A stretch of DNA of 64,000 nt, from the NCBI GenBank assembly GCA_035378845.1, contig DAOSUP010000008.1, positions 1 through 64,000 of the forward strand. The letters run 5' to 3'. Below the pieces are notes generated by a model. It searched no databases, was not told the DNA's origin, and worked only from the letters and a program-made list of their open reading frames with translations. The stretch comes from JAKOUL01 sp035378845. GTDB taxonomy: Bacteria > Dictyoglomota > Dictyoglomia > Dictyoglomales > Dictyoglomaceae. The position numbers and the translations under genes were made by a program. Of the stretch, positions 44,495 through 53,861 are shown in pieces. Within the stretch, counting starts at the first letter, position 1. The number at the start of each line of letters is the position of its first letter.

Positions 44495-45446
44495 AGACCA
44501 TCTCTATAAAAGCTTCTAATCTTGTTCTCATTTGTTCTTTTCCACTTAAAGTATAATCATCCTCTATAATTAGGATAGGAATATTATATTCTCTCAATTT
44601 TTTTCTAAGCAACCCATATTGATATAAAATTGGATCACAATATTTTAGAGAATATATAATAACACCGTCTATTTTATCCTTAACTTTGAGTATTTTTGAT
44701 ACATAATCATCAATATCAAGACTTCTCAAACATAGATTATCTTTTAGGTAATAAGAAGAAAGAGCATAAAAAGGATCATCTTTATAATTATCAATCTTCT
44801 GAGATACTCTTCTACTGAAGCAAAATTCAGAGTAAGCTATTTCAATATCTAACTCCTTGAGAAAATCTATGAAGCTTGGAGGAAACATTGTAGATACAAA
44901 ATATACTTTAAGCTTTGAGTTTTCTATCTTTCTATTTCCTAATATATCTTCAAAAGGTAATTTTAGAGAAGAAAGATAATTTTCATTATAATATTCAATT
45001 GCATCAATAAGCTTATTTTTATCCTTACCACCTAAGAAATTTACATAAATATCCTCAAGCTCATCAGCAAAAAATTTTATATCCTCTTCTTCTCTTCCAA
45101 AAGGAATCTTCAAAAAATACAAATCTTTAGAAACTCCCAATTCTTTCCAGCATTCATAGATTCTCTTTGATGAATCACAACCATCTGTAAGTATCAATTT
45201 TTCAAAAACAAAATCTTCTCTCAAAATAAATTCCGTTACATTTTTAAGATAAGGACAAAAATACTTAGGGAATAACTCATCAGTATTTTCAGGATACACA
45301 GATGGAAATATTATAGGAAGCGGAGTAAAAGACGCAGCATATATTATCTCAGGAGGTACGTAGGCACAAAAATAACCTACGTATTTCCCCCTATTTAGTT
45401 CTTCTTTAAGAAGATTAAGATATTTATACTCTCTTTCTACCTCCAT
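44481..45446 (-). CDS. 2-hydroxyacyl-CoA dehydratase-like Fe-S protein, smaller subunit
   Basis: 321 residues, second HgdB-type subunit. It has the family N-terminal VGYFCAYVPPEIIYAA, KYFCPYLKNV, TDGCDSSKRIYECW (cluster-ligand cysteines) and a C-terminal SLKYCDPILYQYG, then the IEDDYTLSGKEQMRTRLEAF ending common to both subunits. Together with 43268-44494 it would form a heterodimer. It lies 28 bases downstream of the ribulokinase gene, so it is likely on that transcript, an unusual link between pentose metabolism and this enzyme class. Confidence 0.82.
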   Translation of the reverse strand: MEVEREYKYLNLLKEELNRGKYVGYFCAYVPPEIIYAASFTPLPIIFPSVYPENTDELFPKYFCPYLKNVTEFILREDFVFEKLILTDGCDSSKRIYECWKELGVSKDLYFLKIPFGREEEDIKFFADELEDIYVNFLGGKDKNKLIDAIEYYNENYLSSLKLPFEDILGNRKIENSKLKVYFVSTMFPPSFIDFLKELDIEIAYSEFCFSRRVSQKIDNYKDDPFYALSSYYLKDNLCLRSLDIDDYVSKILKVKDKIDGVIIYSLKYCDPILYQYGLLRKKLREYNIPILIIEDDYTLSGKEQMRTRLEAFIEMVYENR

Positions 45447-45474
45447 TAGGAGTAGATTATATCATAAAATTTTA

Positions 45475-47187
45475 CTATTTTACTCCCTTTACTTTATCCC
45501 TTATTTCAATAAGATCTTTCATTATATGATAAAGATTATAGGAGGCATTTTTTGTACCAAAAATATCATGTAATTCTTTATAAAGCTTGTATAATCTATT
45601 ATATATCTCTCTATCTGCAGGTCTTGGATAGTAAACTATGTCTTTTACTTTACATATAGACTGCTGAGCTTCTTCCACATTTCTATATCCACTCTTCTCA
45701 TACCCTGCAGCTACTGCTCCAAATATAGCAGCCCCAAGAGCAGGAGTCTGAGAAGAATAAGAAATTTTTATGGGTTTTCCAAGTATATCTGCATAAACCT
45801 GCATTACAAAAGGATTCTTTTCTGAAATTCCTCCACAAGCAATTACTTCATTCACCTTCACACCATATTCTTCAAATCTTTCCATTATTACCCTGGCACC
45901 AAATCCCGTAGCTTCTATTAAAGCACGATATATTTCTTCAGGCTTTGTATGTAGAGTCTGCCCTATAAGAAGTCCTGTAAGTTTTGCATCTACAAGAATA
46001 GTCCTATTTCCATTATTCCAATCAAGAGCAAGAAGACCACTTTCTCCTGTTCTTAACTTTTGAGCTCTTTCAGTAAGAAGTTGGTGAAGACTTTTATTTT
46101 CCGCATTTTCACCAAAATATTCCCTTGGTACCAAATATTTTACAAACCAATTAAATATATCTCCTACTGCAGATTGCCCTGCTTCTAAACCATAGTAGCC
46201 AGGCAATATAGACCCATCAACAATCCCACAAAGTCCAGGGATATCAGAAAGTTTCTCACTATTTGGTACAACCATCATATCACATGTAGATGTCCCTATA
46301 ACCTTTACCAAAATACCAGGCTTTATACCTGCTCCTACTCCTCCCATATGAGCATCAAAAGCACCTACAGCAATAACCACATCTTTGTTCAGACGAAATT
46401 TCTCTGCATAATAAGGAGATATAGTTCCTATAGGCACATCAGATGTGTAAGCCTTATCATATAATCTATCTCTAAGAGCAGCAAGCTTTGGATCAAGTTC
46501 TGCCAAAAATTCCTTACTTGGCAATCCTCCCCATTCAGGATTAAACATTGCTTTATGTCCAGCCGCACAAACGCTTCTCTTTATCTCCTCAGGCTTCCCT
46601 TTACCAGTGAGTACTGCGGGGATAAAATCACATATTTCAACCCAACTATATGCTGCCTCAAAAACTTTAGGATCTACCCTCAAACAATGTAAAATCTTTG
46701 AGAAAAACCATTCTGAAGAATATACACCACCATATTTATTCAAATATGGATATCCCTTTTTCTTAACAAGTTCTGTAATCTCTTCTGCCTCTTCATAACT
46801 GGAATGATCCTTCCAAAGCCATGCCAAAGCATTGAGATTATCTTTAAGATCTTCATGGAATGCAAGGGGAACACCATCTCTATCCACTGGAAGAGGAGTG
46901 CTTCCTGTGGTATCAATACCAATACCTATTACATCCTCTCTTCTAAATTCTTTACTATTTCTTTCTGATTCTTTTAAAGCCTCTTCAATAGAAACTTCCA
47001 TTCCTTTTATATAATCTGCAGGATGTTGTCTTGCTACATTTGGATTCTTAGGATCTAATACTATTCCATCCTCTCCATGTTCATAATTAAATACATATGT
47101 GCCTATTTCTTCTCCATTTCTTATATCAACCACCAGTGCCCTTACAGAATTCGTTCCATAATCAAGTCCAATAGCATATTTTCCCAT
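45475..47187 (-). CDS. araB: Ribulokinase
   Basis: 570-residue FGGY-family kinase, phosphorylating L-ribulose with ATP. GLDYGTNSVRALVVDIRNGE is the N-terminal phosphate loop with AraB-type spacing. GIDTTGSTPLPVDRDGVPL is characteristic of ribulokinases rather than xylulokinases. VAVGAFDAHMGGVGAGI carries the catalytic Asp (written here as DAHMG). IACGGISEKNPFVMQ is the ATP-site motif. It is separated from araD and the isomerase gene by about 15 kb but shares a palindromic promoter element with the arabinan operon. The upstream palindrome is at 47217-47241. Confidence 0.93.
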   Translation of the reverse strand: MGKYAIGLDYGTNSVRALVVDIRNGEEIGTYVFNYEHGEDGIVLDPKNPNVARQHPADYIKGMEVSIEEALKESERNSKEFRREDVIGIGIDTTGSTPLPVDRDGVPLAFHEDLKDNLNALAWLWKDHSSYEEAEEITELVKKKGYPYLNKYGGVYSSEWFFSKILHCLRVDPKVFEAAYSWVEICDFIPAVLTGKGKPEEIKRSVCAAGHKAMFNPEWGGLPSKEFLAELDPKLAALRDRLYDKAYTSDVPIGTISPYYAEKFRLNKDVVIAVGAFDAHMGGVGAGIKPGILVKVIGTSTCDMMVVPNSEKLSDIPGLCGIVDGSILPGYYGLEAGQSAVGDIFNWFVKYLVPREYFGENAENKSLHQLLTERAQKLRTGESGLLALDWNNGNRTILVDAKLTGLLIGQTLHTKPEEIYRALIEATGFGARVIMERFEEYGVKVNEVIACGGISEKNPFVMQVYADILGKPIKISYSSQTPALGAAIFGAVAAGYEKSGYRNVEEAQQSICKVKDIVYYPRPADREIYNRLYKLYKELHDIFGTKNASYNLYHIMKDLIEIRDKVKGVK

Positions 47188-47216
47188 TCTCCTTTTTTAC
47201 CTCCCAAACATCTGAA

Positions 47217-47241
47217 TTTTTAGTAATTATTTTACTAAAAA
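47217..47241. promoter_or_regulatory. Perfect 25-bp palindrome in the araB promoter
   Basis: Ten-base arms TTTTTAGTAA (47217-47226) and its reverse complement (47232-47241) flank five bases. On the minus strand a TATATT -10-like box (47241-47246) abuts it, 30-60 bases before the araB start. The half-site TTACTAAAA is the same as at 41211-41229, pointing to a common regulator of arabinose uptake and phosphorylation. Confidence 0.75.
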
Positions 47242-47305
47242 ATATAAAAAGAGTAAAGAAGAAAAGATATCATAGAAATAAATCCACTACCTATAATATT
47301 GGCAC

Positions 47306-48706
47306 TTAAACGTTAAAATACTCTTTTAACTCTTTATTAAAAGGCAAATTAAGAATTTCTCTTAACACATCTTTCGCCTGCTCATAGGATTTTGTTCTTG
47401 CATCTCTTATTAAAATCTCTTCTAACACCTTTATATCTCGTGTTAAAAATCCTTCAAGAGCCCATTCCATTCTTAAAATCTTAGGCATCAGATAAAAATT
47501 CTTCACCCTATCAGTAAGATCTGGCTCTAATTTTTCAGGATGCATTCCATTCTTATCAACCCATACAGGTATCTCAACTATTACATCATCAGGAATACCC
47601 GAGATTACTCCATTATTTTTTACATTTAGAATAAGCCTTACTTTATCTCCCCCAGAGATTGCATTTATAAATGGTATATGTTGCTCTCCACTAAATTTAT
47701 TCTTTGAAAAAATTTCTGACCAATTTTCTGTTAACTTTATATGTGGATCTTTTTCTACTTCCTTTGCAAGTTCTAACATTCTCTTCTTGCCTTCTCTTAA
47801 TTGATTATGAAATTTAGGTCTTTCAATCTCATTATCTATACCACCAAATTTACCATACCATCTTTTCTTTGTCTCTAAATTGTAGTGATACTTCCATGTT
47901 CCATTTCTACAGGTATCTCCTATGGGGAGCATGCCATAAAACTTATACATATCCATAGCGGCAGGACTCATCTGTACATCCCAAGGACCAGTAGATTCCC
48001 ATTTATGAGACTCTTCTTCTATCCATCTATCAAGGAGAGGATATGCATCCTCTCCCTTATATAAAAATCTATTCATAAATATGCCATGATTTACCCCTGC
48101 AACCTGCCAATCCACATACTCAGGATCAAGCTTTAAAGCTCTAAAAACCTCATTAACTCCATTAGAACCATGACAAAAACCCACAGTTTTAACTTTTGTT
48201 ATCCTGTTTAAAAGCTGTGTGATCTCAAAAACTGGATTTGCAGTTTGCAAAATCCATCCATTAGGTGAAACTTTTTCCATAAGGTGAGCAATATCTAATG
48301 CAAGCTTTAAGTCATAGTAGGAGACAAGTACATAAGAATATGTAGATACCATATTTAACTCTTGACTATCAATACCTCTATAATAACCATATTTTTCTGC
48401 TATTTCAGTAATAATTTCATATTTTTTAAATCCATCTTCATGCCCCTGAGGATAAGGTAAAGCAGTATTTATAACAAAGTCTGCCCCTTCTAAAGCCTTT
48501 TCTAAGTTTGTAGTCTTCTCAAACTTAAGCGCCGATCCTAATTCTTCCATATATTTTTTTGCTAAGATGTATGTGGCATTTAGCCTTTCCTCATTAACAT
48601 CCATAAGAGCAATTAAACTTCCATTTAAGCTTGGAGTTTTTGCTATATCTCCAATAAGTTGTAGTGCAAACCTAAAACTTCCAGCACCCACTATAGCAAT
48701 CTTCAT
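47306..48706 (-). CDS. Glycoside hydrolase family 4 (NAD/Mn-dependent alpha-glycosidase)
   Basis: 466 residues of GH4. The Rossmann start IAIVGAGSFRFALQ binds NAD. The catalytic/metal residues are seen in TANPVFEI (Asn), GFCHGSNG (Cys-His) and AGVNHGIFM (His). Family members cleave alpha-glucosides, alpha-galactosides or alpha-glucuronides through an oxidation-elimination mechanism with Mn. The Cys-His motif is the alpha-glucosidase/galactosidase-type form. Without modelling the substrate stays open; alpha-galacturonides or glucuronides are also possible in this pectin/xylan setting. It lies 29 bases after the GH127 gene. Confidence 0.9.
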   Translation of the reverse strand: MKIAIVGAGSFRFALQLIGDIAKTPSLNGSLIALMDVNEERLNATYILAKKYMEELGSALKFEKTTNLEKALEGADFVINTALPYPQGHEDGFKKYEIITEIAEKYGYYRGIDSQELNMVSTYSYVLVSYYDLKLALDIAHLMEKVSPNGWILQTANPVFEITQLLNRITKVKTVGFCHGSNGVNEVFRALKLDPEYVDWQVAGVNHGIFMNRFLYKGEDAYPLLDRWIEEESHKWESTGPWDVQMSPAAMDMYKFYGMLPIGDTCRNGTWKYHYNLETKKRWYGKFGGIDNEIERPKFHNQLREGKKRMLELAKEVEKDPHIKLTENWSEIFSKNKFSGEQHIPFINAISGGDKVRLILNVKNNGVISGIPDDVIVEIPVWVDKNGMHPEKLEPDLTDRVKNFYLMPKILRMEWALEGFLTRDIKVLEEILIRDARTKSYEQAKDVLREILNLPFNKELKEYFNV

Positions 48707-48735
48707 CTCTAAAACACTCTCCCCCTATAAAATAA

Positions 48736-50589
48736 TTATATTTTTCTTATCCAAATCTTCGTAGGTCCTGCTTCTCTATTTGCCCATGCGTAATATGGAA
48801 CTAATTTAAATTCTACTTCTTTTCTCTCCATATCCACAACTTCTTTTGGTAGATATAGCATCTTCTTCCACACATCCTTAGCTATTCTGCCTTTACCTTT
48901 TATCACCAAAACTCCTTTAAGAATAGGTTCATATGCTGTTTCTAAGGCTTGCGAAGTATCAACTTCCAAATTACCTATCTCAAAATTTGGATTATCCACC
49001 TGCTCAATACAATATACTATTGGTCCTCTCTTAACTGCTACTTTTCCTACATCATCTTTTACATTAGGATTTGCTTCCATATACTTAGGGCTCATATCTA
49101 AGTTTAATGTTATTAGATCTCCTGCCTTCCATTCCCTCTCTATTCTCAGATATCCATTTTCAATAACCCCGTTTGGGACTTCCTCATTTACTGCCCCATC
49201 ATATTTTTCAGCCCAGCTTGGTATTCTCAAATATATTGCATATTTCCCTTCACTGTTCAATTTAATATTCACTTTTCCATCCCATGGATACTCTGTATCC
49301 ACATTAATATTTAATTTTCTTTCCTTCCAGTCTATCTCTGCTTCATTTGATGTATATAAATGTATCCAAACCCCATCAAAAGAAGTACTATATACATACC
49401 CTGGTAAACTTGCTATTAATCTTGCTATATTAGGAGGACAACAAGCACATGCAAACCATTTTTGTCTCCTATGCTTTCCACTATCTACTAATGGATTTAC
49501 ATAAAAGTATTTTTCACCATCTAATGAAATTCCAGAGAGAAGTCCATTATACAATACAAGCTCCATTATATCCCCAAACCTACCCTCAGGTAGTATATGA
49601 AGCATCCTAAAATTCCACATAAAACTGGCAATACTTGCACATGTCTCTGCATAAGCTGTCTCATTAGGTAACTCATAATCTTCTCCAAAGGATTCCCCTT
49701 CATATCTTGCGCCAGCCCCACCTGTAATATACATCTTTTTCTCTGTAAAGTTGTGCCATAACCTTTCCAATGCATTTAAGATCTCTTTATCTCCTGCTTC
49801 TAAATATAAGTCACTTGCTCCACAGTTTAGATAAAGAGATCTTACGGCATGACCTACTATCTCATCTAATTCCCGAAAGGGTTTATGATCTATATGATAT
49901 AAATCTCCTCCAACAAGTCCCTTTCCTCTTTCATCAATAAAGAATTTTGCAAGAGAGAGATATTTATAGTCTCTTGTTTCTCTAAATAACTCTACTAAAG
50001 CCATCTCTACTTCTGGATGTCCAGAGGTGCCTTCTTTTTTACCTGGACCAAATACACTCTCTATATGATCCGCAAATTTTATAGCCACATCTAATAAATT
50101 CCTCTTCCCTGTTGCCCTGTGATAAGCTATAGCTGCTTGTATAAGATGTCCTGCACAATATAATTCATGTAAATCTCTTAAATTAGTCCATCTATCTTTC
50201 TTCCTTTCAAAAGTAAAATAAGTATCAAGATATCCATCCTCATCCTGAGCTTCTTTTATTTCCTCTATAACTCCATCTATTAATCCTTCTAATTCTGGAT
50301 TCTTTTCTATCATTAATGAATAAGATGCTGCTTCTATCCATTTATATACATCTGTATCATTAAAGAAAAAACCAAAATAATCTCCCTTTACTTTCCCACT
50401 GGCTCTTCTAAAATTATTTATTCTTTGAGTCTGCTCCAATAATTCATACTGGGTAGGAATCGTTACTTCTCTTACTGTATTTAACCTCTCTGCTAATAAC
50501 CCTTTAGTAAATCTAACAGAAGAGATAGGTACAGGATGCAAAATTGAATAAGGACTATTAATTGTATTTATAATATATTCGCTTTTCAT
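48736..50589 (-). CDS. Beta-L-arabinofuranosidase, GH127
   Basis: 617 residues, formerly DUF1680, intracellular (no signal peptide). The motif FACACCPPNIAR contains the cysteine pair (383-384) of the zinc-thiolate active site, whose first cysteine acts as nucleophile in HypBA1. Glu316 in AYAETCAS is the expected glutamate ligand. The (alpha/alpha)6 barrel is followed by two beta-sandwich domains. The enzyme releases beta-linked L-arabinofuranose, as on hydroxyproline-rich plant glycoproteins or pectin side chains. It complements the alpha-acting GH51 and GH43 enzymes in this window. Confidence 0.92.
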   Translation of the reverse strand: MKSEYIINTINSPYSILHPVPISSVRFTKGLLAERLNTVREVTIPTQYELLEQTQRINNFRRASGKVKGDYFGFFFNDTDVYKWIEAASYSLMIEKNPELEGLIDGVIEEIKEAQDEDGYLDTYFTFERKKDRWTNLRDLHELYCAGHLIQAAIAYHRATGKRNLLDVAIKFADHIESVFGPGKKEGTSGHPEVEMALVELFRETRDYKYLSLAKFFIDERGKGLVGGDLYHIDHKPFRELDEIVGHAVRSLYLNCGASDLYLEAGDKEILNALERLWHNFTEKKMYITGGAGARYEGESFGEDYELPNETAYAETCASIASFMWNFRMLHILPEGRFGDIMELVLYNGLLSGISLDGEKYFYVNPLVDSGKHRRQKWFACACCPPNIARLIASLPGYVYSTSFDGVWIHLYTSNEAEIDWKERKLNINVDTEYPWDGKVNIKLNSEGKYAIYLRIPSWAEKYDGAVNEEVPNGVIENGYLRIEREWKAGDLITLNLDMSPKYMEANPNVKDDVGKVAVKRGPIVYCIEQVDNPNFEIGNLEVDTSQALETAYEPILKGVLVIKGKGRIAKDVWKKMLYLPKEVVDMERKEVEFKLVPYYAWANREAGPTKIWIRKI

Positions 50590-50612
50590 AAATTTATTTC
50601 CTCCTACGGATT

Positions 50613-50634
50613 AAGATTTTTATCTAAAAATCTT
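50613..50634. repeat. Perfect AT-rich inverted repeat between GH31 and GH127 genes
   Basis: Ten-base arms AAGATTTTTA and its complement, two bases apart, lie in the 114-base gap upstream of the GH127 gene. The two-base centre suits a protein-binding palindrome better than an RNA hairpin. There is no T run after it. Confidence 0.45.
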
Positions 50635-50703
50635 TTGAATCTCTTCTTCCCAAATTCTATAAAATCTACAGAGATTTGAGTACTAAAATAAAAGTTCTAT
50701 TAG

Positions 50704-52926
50704 TTATCCATTTAAGATTGAAGTAATAAACTCTGTTTCCTTAAATCCCTTATGAATATATTCCATACTCAACTTATCTTTAGAAAGAGAAAACCTAACA
50801 AGGTTATAAATCCCCTTTTCATAATCCCAAGAGATGCCATCATCTTCATAATAGAGAAATTCTCCTTCCCCAGGATAAACTCTAAGCTCTATCTTATTTC
50901 CCTCTCCTCTCATAGGGATTATACTTCCTGCCTTAACAAATATGGGAATAATATCCAAAGGAGCTTCAACTTTTACAATATTAGCTCCTTTAAAAGTCTC
51001 GTTATTCCAGAAGTTATACCAAGTTCCCTCAGGAAGATATACATCCCTTTCATTTTTTCCTTTTTCATAAATGGGTGCTACAAGAAAGCTTGGACCAAAC
51101 ATAAATTCATCCTCATACTTTATTGCATTAGGATCCTTAGGAAATTCCAAAATAAGACTTCTTAAAATAGGAGTTCCTTTTTCCTTTGCCTCATAAAAAA
51201 GAGAATACAGGTAAGGCATAAGTTTATATCGTAACTTTATATATTTTCTTGCAATATCTTCTATATGCTCGCCAAATTCCCAAGGTTCTTGATTTTTCGT
51301 GTTTATAGCAGAGTGATTTCTAAAGAAGGGATAAAAGATTCCAAGCTCTATCCATCTTGCAAAAAGCTCAGGCTCACAATCTCCCCAAAAACCTCCCACA
51401 TCAGCACCTATAAAAGGTACACCTGATATCCCTAAATTTTGGAGCATAATAATACTCATATATAAATGTTCCCAAGTACTCTTATTATCTCCTGTCCATA
51501 CAGCAGAATACTTCTGAATTCCAGAAAAACCAGCTCTGGTAATAATTAGTGGTCTTTCTTCTGGTTTTGCATCTCTCCAACCCTCAAAGCTTGCCTTTGC
51601 CATTAAAAGTCCATACACATTATGGATCTCATCATGGGGAAATTCTTTATTTTCTCCATGAACTACATCAGCGGATAAAGTCTTACTATAAAAATCCTCT
51701 TTCTCTAAAAAACTTGGGACACGAGGAGGTTCTTTAAATTTTAAGTGGTAGAAAAGAAGTCTCATCATTTTGTAATCAAAAGATGGGATTATAGACGGCT
51801 CATTCATATCATTCCATATTCCAGAAATCCCTTTTTCAAGCAATATTCTTTGTTTTTCTCCCCACCATTTTCTTACTTCTTCTCTCACAAAATCAGGAAA
51901 AACAGATTCCCCAGGCCATACATGTCCAACAAAGATCTCCCCATTTTCTTTTTTACAAAAATAATTTTTTTCTATTCCTTCTTTATATACCTCATAACTA
52001 TCATCTTTCTTTACTCCAGGATCTATTATAGGAACCACTCTAAATCCTTCTTTATTAAGCTCTTCTATCATCTTCTCAAAATTTGGAAATTTATTTTTAT
52101 CTATAGTAAACACCCTAAATCCGTCCATATAATCTATATCCAGATAGATTACATTACATGGGATATTCTCCTCTTTAAACCTCTCTGCTATCTTTTTTAC
52201 TTCATTTTCATCTTTATAACTCCATCTTGATTGCTGATATCCTAACGCCCATATAGTAGGAAGATAACATCTTCCAGTAAGTTCTGTGTAACCCTCTATC
52301 ACTTCCTTAGGTGTAGGTCCATAAATAAAGTAGTAATCTAATTCTCCATCTTCTGCAAAAAAATAGTAGTAATTTTCATTTTCTCCTCCCATATCAAAAT
52401 AACTTCTATAGGTATTATCAAAAAAGATCCCATAGGATACTTGAGGATTCCATGCAAGGAAGAAAGGATGAGATTGATATAGATGGTCAACATCAGGAGT
52501 ATGATGAGGATTATCTGTATTCCAATTCATTAGTTTTTTACCCTTTTTATTTAAATCTCCTGTTCTTTCACCAAATCCTAAAAATGCTGTCTCTTCTTTT
52601 ATTTCTTTATAACAATATACTTTTTTATCAACCCTTTTATATCCCAAATTCTCATAGTCTGCGAGAATAAGATTATTTTCTCTATCATAAATTTTTATAT
52701 TCCCATTATTCTTATCCATGGATATCTTCAAGAATGAGGTGGAAATAAGAAACTCATTCTCCTCTGAAATAAAATCTATAGGAAGAATTTCTTTCTCTAT
52801 AGCAAAGGAGTAATTATGCCTCCATTCTCTATCCTTTGAAAAATGAAATCTTATAATCTTATTATTTATGGCACTTACCTTTAAATACTCATCTTGATTT
52901 GGAATATACAAAATTTTTTCTTTCAT
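50704..52926 (-). CDS. Glycoside hydrolase family 31 (alpha-glucosidase/alpha-xylosidase type)
   Basis: 740 residues, intracellular. The nucleophile is Asp373 in WNDMNEPSII, the GH31 signature, and the acid/base is the Asp in AVWTGDNKSTW. QSRWSYKDENEV and VIYLDIDYMDGFRVFT are typical of GH31 alpha-glucosidases. The C-terminal beta domains follow. The sequence does not decide between maltose-type, xylosyl or sulfoquinovosyl substrates, although there is no KERW-like xylosidase-specific motif that I can recognise. It overlaps the ATP-grasp gene by four bases, an odd partner. Confidence 0.93.
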   Translation of the reverse strand: MKEKILYIPNQDEYLKVSAINNKIIRFHFSKDREWRHNYSFAIEKEILPIDFISEENEFLISTSFLKISMDKNNGNIKIYDRENNLILADYENLGYKRVDKKVYCYKEIKEETAFLGFGERTGDLNKKGKKLMNWNTDNPHHTPDVDHLYQSHPFFLAWNPQVSYGIFFDNTYRSYFDMGGENENYYYFFAEDGELDYYFIYGPTPKEVIEGYTELTGRCYLPTIWALGYQQSRWSYKDENEVKKIAERFKEENIPCNVIYLDIDYMDGFRVFTIDKNKFPNFEKMIEELNKEGFRVVPIIDPGVKKDDSYEVYKEGIEKNYFCKKENGEIFVGHVWPGESVFPDFVREEVRKWWGEKQRILLEKGISGIWNDMNEPSIIPSFDYKMMRLLFYHLKFKEPPRVPSFLEKEDFYSKTLSADVVHGENKEFPHDEIHNVYGLLMAKASFEGWRDAKPEERPLIITRAGFSGIQKYSAVWTGDNKSTWEHLYMSIIMLQNLGISGVPFIGADVGGFWGDCEPELFARWIELGIFYPFFRNHSAINTKNQEPWEFGEHIEDIARKYIKLRYKLMPYLYSLFYEAKEKGTPILRSLILEFPKDPNAIKYEDEFMFGPSFLVAPIYEKGKNERDVYLPEGTWYNFWNNETFKGANIVKVEAPLDIIPIFVKAGSIIPMRGEGNKIELRVYPGEGEFLYYEDDGISWDYEKGIYNLVRFSLSKDKLSMEYIHKGFKETEFITSILNG

Positions 52927-53861
52927 TCCGCTCTCTTCCTCGCACTATCTAAAATTTTTAACATTAAATCCTTATAAGAATAACCCCTTGCTTCCGCCAT
53001 CTTTATAATAGCAGAGTAATTAGGAATTAAAAGAGGTAGAGAATTTACATCCAAAACATAAATCTTATCATCTCTAACTCTTATATCAATTCTTGCATAA
53101 TCTCTAAGATTAAAATATTTAAAGATTCTTATTGTAATATCTTTAATTTCTTTCTCAATTTTTTCACTCAATCTTGCTGGACAAAAATATCTTGTATTCT
53201 CATCAAATTCTTCTTTTACCTTTTCTGAGTAAAATCTCTCAATTCCTTGGGGAAGCTCCGAAAAATCAATTTCCAGCAAAGGGAGAATCTCAAAATCTTC
53301 ATTATTTCCAATAAATCCCACACTAATCTCTTTTCCCTCAATAAATTCTTCTACCAAAGCCTCTTCTCTGAATTCTTTATGAATAAAGTAGGTAGCCTCT
53401 TTAAGCTCTTTCATATTCCTTACTAAAGATTCCTTTCTTATTCCCTGTCCATTTCCTTCTCTATTGGGTTTTACAAAGAGTGGAAAGGAGAGATTTATGC
53501 TTTCGGGAATATCCTCTTCTGGATATACAAGAAAAAAGTTAGGAGTCGGAATCTTATAATATTGAAGTATTATTTTTGTAAAAGTTTTGTTTAAACAGAT
53601 AGCATGGACATATGCATTAGACCCTGTATAGGGTATCTCTAAGATATCACAAAGAGATGGAATGAGAACTTGTCTTGTCTCTTTTCCATAAGTATGGAGA
53701 TTAAAAATCATATCTACATCTTTAATTTTTTCTAAAAAATTTTCTGAAACTGGGATTAAGATTACCTCATATCCTTCTTCCTTCAATACTTTTTCAATCT
53801 CTTTTACCATGACACCATGTTTTTGTGAAAGTGGGTAATTATGTGTAATTCCTACCTTCAT
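52923..53861 (-). CDS. ATP-grasp ligase, D-alanine-D-alanine ligase-like
   Basis: 312 residues, a cytoplasmic ATP-grasp enzyme. FPLFVKPNREGNGQGI is the nucleotide loop, EALVEEFIEGKEISVGFIG the ATP-grasp core, YARIDIRVRDDKIYVLDVNS the metal-binding part with the final Asn. It resembles Ddl, but the N-terminal ligand block (FNLHTYGKETRQVLIPSL) differs from true Ddl (GExGE). It is translationally coupled to a B12-binding protein gene upstream and to GH31 downstream, away from cell-wall genes. More likely it joins an amino acid or small carboxylate in a specialised pathway (inference). Confidence 0.85.
   Translation of the reverse strand: MKVGITHNYPLSQKHGVMVKEIEKVLKEEGYEVILIPVSENFLEKIKDVDMIFNLHTYGKETRQVLIPSLCDILEIPYTGSNAYVHAICLNKTFTKIILQYYKIPTPNFFLVYPEEDIPESINLSFPLFVKPNREGNGQGIRKESLVRNMKELKEATYFIHKEFREEALVEEFIEGKEISVGFIGNNEDFEILPLLEIDFSELPQGIERFYSEKVKEEFDENTRYFCPARLSEKIEKEIKDITIRIFKYFNLRDYARIDIRVRDDKIYVLDVNSLPLLIPNYSAIIKMAEARGYSYKDLMLKILDSARKRAE

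Noticed and set aside
51745..52230. Plus-strand open frame of 161 codons opposite the GH31 gene
   Set aside because: The translation is low-complexity (Phe, Tyr, Ile, Lys rich), as expected for the antisense of AT-rich coding DNA, and GH31 motifs lie on the other strand.
52923..53861. Housekeeping D-alanine-D-alanine ligase
   Set aside because: The ligand-binding N-terminal block differs from Ddl and the gene is locked into an operon with opine-dehydrogenase and B12 genes.
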